Below are positions 1-5,321 of a DNA stretch of 13,102 nucleotides, piece by piece. The position numbers and the translations under genes were made by a program. The stretch spans positions 2,993 through 16,094 of the forward strand of contig JAOZPW010000055.1 in the NCBI GenBank assembly GCA_029932545.1, written 5' to 3'. Source of the stretch: Thermoanaerobaculales bacterium. Lineage in GTDB: Bacteria > Acidobacteriota > Thermoanaerobaculia > Thermoanaerobaculales > Sulfomarinibacteraceae. A model generated the notes under the pieces. It saw only the letters and a program-made list of their open reading frames with translations, searched no databases and was not told where the DNA came from. Each line of letters opens with the position of its first letter. Within the stretch, counting starts at the first letter, position 1.

Positions 1-57
1 CCGCTGCTGGAGGATGATCCGATCAGAAGCGAGAAAAAGGAGTAGAGCGCCCGCTGC

Positions 58-918
58 TCACCAATCTTCCAGCGGCAGGTCGAAACAGCTGTTCATACTC
101 TGAGCGTAGCGGAACTGAAACGCGACCTCTTCGATTTTCAACGCCCTGAGATTGTCGGCTCGAGAGGACGTTCCAAGCTTCAGTGCCGGATTCTGGGTTC
201 GCTGACCTTTCTTCCACAGCAAGCTGGGGTTGGTATTGACTGCGAAGTCGCCTTTGAAGTTCGTCTGACTCTTCAGGAGCTTCCCCTCAAGCATGCTGTA
301 GAGATACCCGGTCTCGTCGAAGTGTTTGGTCGAGCCCGTTTTCGGTATCGACAAATCAAGGTAGACCTCTCCGTTGTCGTCCCTGGCCACGGTGGTGCAG
401 TGGCTACCATCGGTGGAAATCTCGATCTCTTCCACGACCTTCGGCAGACCCCAGATCTTGGTGCCTCGGATTTGATTCTCGAGAGAGGTTACCGGCATCG
501 AGAATACGTAATACCCCTTCCTTTTGAAATCCATGATGAGGGGCAGCAGCGGCGGGACATAGCCTGCGTCCACCATGATCGGGATGGTCATCGCGATTTC
601 GTTGTAAGGAACGAGGTTCATCACGTTTTTGTACTCGTAGCACGAGAACAACACCACAGACCGGCCCCCGGGCATCTTCACCGGCTTCATTGAGGGGTCA
701 GGCATGATCGCCTCGGCTCGTCCGTAGTCACAGAGGAAGATAGCAATCGCGCATGTGACGTCACCGTAAAACGTTGGGAAACTGTAATTCTTTGACAAGC
801 CGTCCTTCAGCACCAAAGGGGCCGAAGCAGGCCGCAACTGGAACCGTTGGAAGAAAGAATCGGTGAAGAAACCGCCGTTGTCGACGAGACTAGAATCAAG
901 TTCATTGACAGGTTTCAT
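58..918 (-). CDS. Acetoacetate decarboxylase-family enzyme
   Basis: A 286-residue cytoplasmic protein (no signal peptide) of the acetoacetate decarboxylase superfamily, whose members form a Schiff base between a lysine and a beta-keto acid or related carbonyl substrate. The segment YNEIAMTIPI (residues 105-114) matches the family's active-site glutamate strand, with E107 as the candidate. KIWGLPK at 154-160 matches the Schiff-base loop, making K160 the equivalent of Lys115 of the Clostridium enzyme. The next residue, a second lysine in the classical enzyme, is Val161 here. The protein is about 40 residues longer than the roughly 245-residue clostridial enzyme, mostly at the N-terminus. It starts 12 nt after the stop of the secreted protein gene 931-1860, so it is probably the last gene of that operon. 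A weak AAAGG ribosome-binding site precedes the ATG. Family assignment is firm. The reaction is not: decarboxylase is the default, but aldolase/dehydratase-type relatives share this fold. Confidence 0.85.
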   Translation of the reverse strand: MKPVNELDSSLVDNGGFFTDSFFQRFQLRPASAPLVLKDGLSKNYSFPTFYGDVTCAIAIFLCDYGRAEAIMPDPSMKPVKMPGGRSVVLFSCYEYKNVMNLVPYNEIAMTIPIMVDAGYVPPLLPLIMDFKRKGYYVFSMPVTSLENQIRGTKIWGLPKVVEEIEISTDGSHCTTVARDDNGEVYLDLSIPKTGSTKHFDETGYLYSMLEGKLLKSQTNFKGDFAVNTNPSLLWKKGQRTQNPALKLGTSSRADNLRALKIEEVAFQFRYAQSMNSCFDLPLEDW

Positions 919-930
919 AAGGAAGCCTTT

Positions 931-1860
931 CTACTCGGCATTCTCCGGCTCGAATGACGGGCCGTCTTCAAATTCGACCACATCGTGGATGTGGATGTCC
1001 CAAGAATCCCGGCCGGTATTGGCGCCGAGAAACCGCAGAGTGTAGTCGCCTCCTGGAAGAGCCGGCAGGCGCTGCACGAATCGAGTACACGAGGGGGAGG
1101 CCCAAGGACCACATCCCTGATTGGCGTGAACGAGGATCTCCTGTGTCTCCAGATCAACCTCGACCGTTCGCTCATTCACCCAGGTGCCGCCCGAACCACA
1201 ATGCAGCGGTACATACACTGCAAAAGGAATACCGGCAATCGCATTGATCGACTCGAACTCCAGCCAGTCTACCCGCCAACAACTGCCCTCGAAATGCCTC
1301 AGATCGGGGGGACCGTGTTCAAACCACTCGTTGTAGTCAACGAGGACATTCCCCGAAAGATCACGCCATTCAAGCCTGACCTCATAACCGTCAAAAGGAG
1401 CAATCGGCCGTTCGAACTCCTCTTCAGTTCCGAAAAACGAACCTACGAATGGCCCGGTCTGGAAGTACCACGGGATATCCACCCTAATCTCTTCACCGGG
1501 CGCCCAACGACGCAACACTCCTGGTCTACCATCGCCCTCGTCGTCCGGCTGCCACCACGCAATCCGCTCCCCATTTGACGAGAAGACCTCGATCGACAGA
1601 CTCTCGGACAAGACCTCGGAACCTTCGAAGACCTCAAAATCATTAGGATTGCTGATAACAACACCGAAGGATCGCGCCGATTGGCAACCAAGCACAGGGG
1701 TCGAGGGTCTATCAGAACAGAAAACATCAAACCTCACCCTCAGCTGAGAATCCTGCGCGAACGTGGTGTGGGCTGACCCGAACATGGCCAACAACCCGAG
1801 CCCCACGACGGATGCTTTTCGAAAACCCAGTAACAACAACCATGTCATAACCGCCTTCAT
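931..1860 (-). CDS. Secreted protein of unknown function
   Basis: A 309-residue protein that I cannot assign to a family. Residues 1-35 form an export signal with a hydrophobic stretch (about 18-30) and a likely signal peptidase site after TTFA (A35). The mature part is rich in aromatic and acidic residues and in beta-strand-like segments (for example the stretches around 134-140 and 172-183). It contains several cysteines, including FC and GC near residues 48 and 59 and CGSGG/CGPW motifs in the C-terminal third, consistent with disulfides in an extracytoplasmic beta-rich domain. The C-terminus is acidic. Its ATG overlaps the stop of the upstream WDG-repeat gene in an ATGA (1857-1860), so the two are almost certainly co-translated and may act together at the cell surface. 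That the CDS is real rests on the signal peptide, the coupling and its length. No function is proposed. Confidence 0.8.
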   Translation of the reverse strand: MKAVMTWLLLLGFRKASVVGLGLLAMFGSAHTTFAQDSQLRVRFDVFCSDRPSTPVLGCQSARSFGVVISNPNDFEVFEGSEVLSESLSIEVFSSNGERIAWWQPDDEGDGRPGVLRRWAPGEEIRVDIPWYFQTGPFVGSFFGTEEEFERPIAPFDGYEVRLEWRDLSGNVLVDYNEWFEHGPPDLRHFEGSCWRVDWLEFESINAIAGIPFAVYVPLHCGSGGTWVNERTVEVDLETQEILVHANQGCGPWASPSCTRFVQRLPALPGGDYTLRFLGANTGRDSWDIHIHDVVEFEDGPSFEPENAE

Positions 1861-2945
1861 TTCTGAACCTCAACACTCTTCGTTGAGACGCAGGTCAATC
1901 TGGCGATATTTTCAGAACCATTTTCCCCGAGAAGCTTAAATTCCCCTCCAGCGTAGAGCGCCGGTCCGGAGCCATCATCGAAGACCAACAGGGCTCGAAA
2001 GGAACCGTTCATCTCATTAGGGTAAAACGTGCCCGGAACCCCGTTCCATTCCTGCCCATCCCATCGATTCAGGGAAGCCCTTGCCCATTCTCCATAGTCC
2101 CAACCCCGGCCGGCAACATAGAGGCCCTGACCATCTCCGTCCTCAAATTGGACTGCTGCCCGGGCATCCCAGATCCGTGGTTGCCCTGGCAAAGGCACCC
2201 ATCGCTCACCATCCCATCGGGCAACAGCATCTGCCTGAAGTCGCGCGACATCAACGATCACACCGACCGCGTACAGCCCCTCCAGAGGCCCAGATCTCAC
2301 CACCACCAGATCCAGGGCCGCTCCAAGAATCCCAGGTTGCTCGGCGTTCCCAACCGGATGCCAACGGCGGCCATCCCAACGAGCGACCCCAAAGGCACGG
2401 CTTCCGCCAGCACGAACGAACCAGCCTCCGGCGTACAACTGCTGGCTTCCGGAGCCGTCGTCAAAAACCTCCAGGGAAAAAACGTCATCGTCGAAGCCCA
2501 TTTTCCTGGGGCCAGAGAACCCCAGCCAACGTTGGCCGTCCCACCTCGCCGCACGCCATACCCTCTTGCCTCCGGCCCGCATGAATTGCCCACCGACCGC
2601 AAGGAAACGATCCTTCCCATCATCTACCACCACCAAATCCTCGACCGGAAAATCCGTCCCAGCACCCCCTGGTTCCACTCCCTTGAGGGCTGACCAACGG
2701 ATCCCATCCCATTTGGCGATGCTGTTGACCGTGATCCCTTCGGCCTCTTTGAACCAGCCTCCAACATACAGAGCCGGACCAGAACCATCGTCATACACCG
2801 CCATCGCACGGACGTCACCTACCGGGCCCTGGGGAAAGTGACCCTCGTTCCATCGGCATTCTCCTTGAGAAAAAACGGGCGCAGCAACCAACGCGAAACA
2901 CACGACCAGGAAAAAACAGAGTCGAGTCGAAAATTGGTTGGTCAC
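1857..2945 (-). CDS. Secreted WDG-repeat beta-propeller-like protein
   Basis: A 362-residue exported protein starting at GTG (2945), with a hydrophobic signal (about residues 8-25) and a likely cleavage after PVFS. The rest is about six degenerate repeats of 50-57 residues. Each has a 'DDGSGPALYVGGWF'-like strand pair followed by an '[AN][KR]WDGxxW' turn. WDG occurs at residues 79-81, 135-137, 190-192, 244-246 and 295-297, and a sixth unit lacks WDG and ends in ARL. The first and last units are the most alike (DDGSGPALY at 52-60 and 323-331), which would fit closure of a six-bladed propeller. Such repeats resemble delta-60/kelch-type propellers in many secreted bacterial proteins, and ligands are usually unknown. 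A purine-rich GAGGGG lies about 10 nt before the GTG. It is the first gene of a probable three-gene operon with the secreted protein 931-1860 and the decarboxylase-fold enzyme 58-918. The propeller fold is inferred from repeat spacing only. Confidence 0.78.
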   Translation of the reverse strand: MTNQFSTRLCFFLVVCFALVAAPVFSQGECRWNEGHFPQGPVGDVRAMAVYDDGSGPALYVGGWFKEAEGITVNSIAKWDGIRWSALKGVEPGGAGTDFPVEDLVVVDDGKDRFLAVGGQFMRAGGKRVWRAARWDGQRWLGFSGPRKMGFDDDVFSLEVFDDGSGSQQLYAGGWFVRAGGSRAFGVARWDGRRWHPVGNAEQPGILGAALDLVVVRSGPLEGLYAVGVIVDVARLQADAVARWDGERWVPLPGQPRIWDARAAVQFEDGDGQGLYVAGRGWDYGEWARASLNRWDGQEWNGVPGTFYPNEMNGSFRALLVFDDGSGPALYAGGEFKLLGENGSENIARLTCVSTKSVEVQK

Positions 2946-3045
2946 GGCTGGGATACCCCTCGGACATCGTACCAGAGGTCAGTACGTGTACGGTGGTTAT
3001 CAACACAGCCCCGGGACGAGCCATCGAGCCTTCCACTCCAACGCA

Positions 3046-3065
3046 GGCGGACACGGGGGTCCGCC
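3046..3065. repeat. GC-rich hairpin repeat (GGCGGAC...GTCCGCC)
   Basis: A 7-bp perfect stem, GGCGGAC (3046-3052) and GTCCGCC (3059-3065), encloses a 6-nt ACGGGG loop and is followed by CCCTAC. The flanking wording (GTAGGGGCGGAC on the minus strand) resembles a short palindromic repeat I recall between genes in many unrelated environmental bacterial genomes. It has no T-tract, so it is unlikely to be a simple intrinsic terminator. Copy number elsewhere in this genome cannot be seen here. Confidence 0.45.
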
Positions 3066-3086
3066 CCTACAGGCCTCTTTGACCTT

Positions 3087-3111
3087 GAAATTCAGCCAAC
3101 AGCTGAATTTC
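3087..3111 (-). terminator. Probable queA terminator hairpin
   Basis: A perfect 10-bp inverted repeat, GAAATTCAGC (3087-3096) and GCTGAATTTC (3102-3111), with a 5-nt loop begins 2 nt after the queA stop codon. Read on the minus strand, the 3' arm ends in TTTC and then AAGG, so the U-tract is short and partly inside the stem. Position and stem perfection support transcription termination or 3'-end protection of the queA message. The missing U-run lowers confidence in intrinsic termination. Confidence 0.55.
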
Positions 3112-3113
3112 TC

Positions 3114-4142
3114 CTACACGATCAACATCGCATCGCCGTACGAGAAAAATCGGTAACGCTCTCTGACGGCCTCGGCGTAGATATCGAGCATGCGTTCCCT
3201 GCCGGCCAAAGCGCTGACCATCATCAGCAGCGTGGATTTCGGCAGGTGAAAGTTGGTCAGAAGGGCGCCGACGCCCCGGAATTGATAACCCGGAGTGATG
3301 AAGATGTCGGTCGAGTCCCAGCCCGGCTGGACCTGCCCACCGCCCTGTGCCAGGGCGCCCTCAAGGGCCCGGGCCGAGGTCGTTCCGACGCAGACGATGC
3401 GACGTCCCTCCCCGAGTGCTGAGTTAACTGCGGCAGCGGTTTCTTCAGAAAAACAATAGCGTTCAGAGTGCATTCGATGATCGGTCACGCTCTCAACCGA
3501 CACCGGCCTGAAGGTTCCGATACCGACATGCAGGGTCAGTCGGGCAATCTCGACTCCAGCGGCCTCGACGGCGTGCAACTGAGTCTGATCAAAATGCAGC
3601 CCGGCCGTCGGCGCAGCAATGGCGCCCGGTTGGGTCGCATACACCGTTTGGTAACGCTTGCGATCCTCCGGACTGGGGCCGTCGGGCCTGTGGATGTAGG
3701 GCGGCAGCGGTGTCGCACCGATTCTATCCAGGCGTTCGACATCCATCGCAGGATCGAAGGTCAGGTCCCAGAGTCCCTCACCGAGGTGTTGCTCCAGCCT
3801 CACAGAACCGCCATCACTCAGGGACAGTTCTTCACCCTGATGAGCGCGTGACGTCGGCTTGACCAGCCCCCGCCAGCGAACGCCATCTTCGTCCTCCAAA
3901 AGAAAGACCTCGAATCGGCGGCCGGTTGCTCGTCTGGCTTCCAGACGTGCCGCAATCACCCTTGTGTCGTTGAGCATAAGTAGATCCCCTGGGTTCAACC
4001 ACCGAGGAAAATCTCTGATGCCCTGGTGGTGGGTCTCCCCACTGGGCCGCTCAACCACCAGCATTCGCGAGTCGCCTCGCTCAACCGCCTCCTGGGCGAT
4101 CAATTCTTCGGGCAAGTCGTAGTCGAAATCAGCCGTTCGCAT
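3114..4142 (-). CDS. queA: S-adenosylmethionine:tRNA ribosyltransferase-isomerase
   Basis: QueA transfers and isomerises the ribosyl moiety of S-adenosylmethionine onto 7-aminomethyl-7-deazaguanine at the wobble position of GUN-anticodon tRNAs, giving epoxyqueuosine in the cytoplasm. The 342-residue length is typical of the family and all its blocks are present in order: N-terminal FDYDLPEELIAQ, LMLNDTRVIAARL (55-67), RYQTVYA...GAIAAPTAGLHF (163-184), LHVGIGTFRPV (204-214), FITPGYQF (281-288), LLTNFHLPKSTLLMMVSA (295-312) and the C-terminal YRFFSYGDAMLI. No truncation or lost motif was seen. The ATG at 4142 gives the standard MRTADFDY start, although no strong Shine-Dalgarno precedes it. Other queuosine genes (tgt, queG/H, queC-F) are not in the window. 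It lies downstream of the UbiA-family gene but is separated from it by a 240-nt repeat-rich spacer, so it probably has its own promoter. Confidence 0.97.
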   Translation of the reverse strand: MRTADFDYDLPEELIAQEAVERGDSRMLVVERPSGETHHQGIRDFPRWLNPGDLLMLNDTRVIAARLEARRATGRRFEVFLLEDEDGVRWRGLVKPTSRAHQGEELSLSDGGSVRLEQHLGEGLWDLTFDPAMDVERLDRIGATPLPPYIHRPDGPSPEDRKRYQTVYATQPGAIAAPTAGLHFDQTQLHAVEAAGVEIARLTLHVGIGTFRPVSVESVTDHRMHSERYCFSEETAAAVNSALGEGRRIVCVGTTSARALEGALAQGGGQVQPGWDSTDIFITPGYQFRGVGALLTNFHLPKSTLLMMVSALAGRERMLDIYAEAVRERYRFFSYGDAMLIV

Positions 4143-4382
4143 CCGGAAGATGGTAGCAGGAGCTTTCAGCTTTCAGCTATCGGCTCTCAGCTGAGCCTCA
4201 TGCAAAAAAAACCACAAGAATTGCAGCCACAAAAACGCACGAAAAACGAGAAAACAGGCCTCTAACCTCTTTGTTTGAATGTTTTATTAGAAATTTCAAA
4301 TGTCTTCATTGTGTTTCTCTTCGTGCCTTTTTGTGCCTTTTTGTGGCTATTCCTTTGTTTTTACAAGCACACAAGATGTCAT
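4143..4382. repeat. AT-rich intergenic repeat island
   Basis: A 240-nt spacer between the UbiA-family gene and queA with no supportable gene. Three elements are visible. First, a degenerate heptad array at 4161-4195 (AGCTTTC, AGCTTTC, AGCTATC, GGCTCTC, AGCTGAG) contains the palindrome CTCAGCTGAG. Second, an interrupted inverted repeat has a left arm at about 4223-4255 (AGCCACAAAAACGCACGAAA) and a right arm at about 4311-4348 (the reverse complement reads AGCCACAAAAAGGCAC). The right arm itself contains two tandem GTGCCTTTTT units. Third, the loop is AT-rich (GTTTGAATG facing TTTCAAATG). GC in 4201-4380 is about 36%, far below the flanking genes. Repeats with the 'CACAAAGGCACGAAG' style are known from intergenic regions of many environmental bacteria. 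I infer a small non-coding repeat element or composite. Confidence 0.6.
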
Positions 4383-5258
4383 TCATGATGACCCGACCCG
4401 CATCACTACGGTGGCAATCCCCAACCACAGCAGCACACAGACTAAGAGGGGGCGATCGGTCAGCAGGGCCTTGGTCGGGCTGCCGCCCAACTCATGACGG
4501 TGCAGCAGATAGAGGTAGCGAAAAAGCCCGTACAGCACAACGGGAACGGTCGCCATCAGTCCCTCCGACCCGACCTTGACAACGGTGTCAGGGGCGACGG
4601 TATAGAGGGTGTAGGCCAGGACGGTCGCCCCGAGAACGACCGAGATCGCCTGATCGACCATCGGCAGGGTGTAGTGGCCCAGCACCACACGGTGGCTGCC
4701 AGCCGCCTCGCCCAGCAGGACCAGCTCCGATCGTCGTTTGCCCAACGCAAGGTAGAGGGCCAGAAGATAGGCGCAGAGCAGGATCCAGCGAGAGACCGGC
4801 ACCTCGATGGCAACGGCCCCGCCGACAACCCGTAGGACAAACCCCAGCGCGACAACCAGGACGTCGACGAACACCAACTGTTTGAGCAAGGTCGAATACA
4901 GCAGAGTTATCACCAGATAGGCGCCCAGTACCGAGGAGAACCAATCGCCGAGGAACCATGCCACTCCCGCTCCAACGATGATCAGAATGAAGGCCATGCC
5001 CAAAGCAACCCCAACGCCGACCGCCCCCGAGGCGATCGGGCGGTTTCTTTTGACCGGGTGACCCCGATCAGCTTCGCGGTCCAGCACGTCGTTGATGAGG
5101 TAGGTCGCCGATGCCACCGCGCAGAAAGCCACCACCGCCAGCAGAGACCGAATAACGGCATCTGAATCCGTCAGACTGCCGGAAAAAATCAAAGGTGCGA
5201 GGACAAACCCGTTTTTCAACCACTGTTCAGGACGCAAGCTTCGCAGAAGACGCATCAT
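4383..5258 (-). CDS. UbiA-family transferase, decaprenyl-phosphate phosphoribosyltransferase-like
   Basis: A 291-residue polytopic inner-membrane protein with about eight to nine hydrophobic segments. The first Asp-rich motif is NDVLDREADRGHPVKRNRP (residues 56-74), the NDxxDxxxD pattern that binds Mg-diphosphate in UbiA prenyltransferases. The second region, YSTLLKQLVFVDVLVVALGF (121-140) followed by RVVGG, and the C-terminal RYLYLLHRHELGGSPTKALL/DRPLL (247-272) match the branch annotated as decaprenyl-phosphate phosphoribosyltransferase. In mycobacteria that enzyme moves phosphoribose from PRPP to decaprenyl phosphate for arabinan synthesis. The mycobacterial arabinan pathway is not expected here, so the acceptor and product in this organism are unknown. 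The start codon is one of two adjacent ATGs (5258 or 5255), without a clear Shine-Dalgarno. It follows the carboxypeptidase gene by 63 nt on the same strand. Family confidence is high, substrate confidence low. Confidence 0.88.
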   Translation of the reverse strand: MMRLLRSLRPEQWLKNGFVLAPLIFSGSLTDSDAVIRSLLAVVAFCAVASATYLINDVLDREADRGHPVKRNRPIASGAVGVGVALGMAFILIIVGAGVAWFLGDWFSSVLGAYLVITLLYSTLLKQLVFVDVLVVALGFVLRVVGGAVAIEVPVSRWILLCAYLLALYLALGKRRSELVLLGEAAGSHRVVLGHYTLPMVDQAISVVLGATVLAYTLYTVAPDTVVKVGSEGLMATVPVVLYGLFRYLYLLHRHELGGSPTKALLTDRPLLVCVLLWLGIATVVMRVGSS

Positions 5259-5299
5259 TGGTAGAGTCTAGCAATTCTCTTCAGAACCGGGGCCACGAC

Positions 5300-5315
5300 G
5301 GGCGCAGCAGCGCCC
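5300..5315 (-). terminator. GC hairpin after the carboxypeptidase gene
   Basis: A 6-bp all-GC stem, GGGCGC (5300-5305) and GCGCCC (5310-5315), with an AGCA loop begins 6 nt past the stop of the M14 carboxypeptidase gene. It lacks a U-tract on either strand. It could attenuate read-through into the UbiA-family gene or protect the 3' end. This is a weak call. Confidence 0.35.
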
Positions 5316-5321
5316 AGAGCC

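Larger units (their letters stand above)
2946..3113. other. Intergenic gap between queA and the WDG-repeat operon
   Basis: A 168-nt spacer with no credible ORF. It contains a queA-proximal hairpin (3087-3111) and a GC-rich inverted repeat (3046-3065), each listed separately. The stretch 2946-3040 should hold the promoter of the minus-strand WDG-repeat operon. A TTGATA on the minus strand lacks a matching -10 box, so I do not call a promoter. Confidence 0.6.

Noticed and set aside
985..1578. Plus-strand open frame of 197 codons
   Set aside because: Antisense to the secreted protein gene, which is anchored by its signal peptide and ATGA coupling.
2081..2693. Two overlapping plus-strand open frames (167 and 181 codons)
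   Set aside because: They are Pro/His/Arg-rich shadows of the WDG-repeat gene, whose repeat pattern and signal peptide establish the minus strand as coding.
4271..4579. Plus-strand open frames starting in the AT-rich island
   Set aside because: They read from the repeat island into the antisense of the UbiA-family gene. The first half is low-complexity Phe/Cys translation of repeats.
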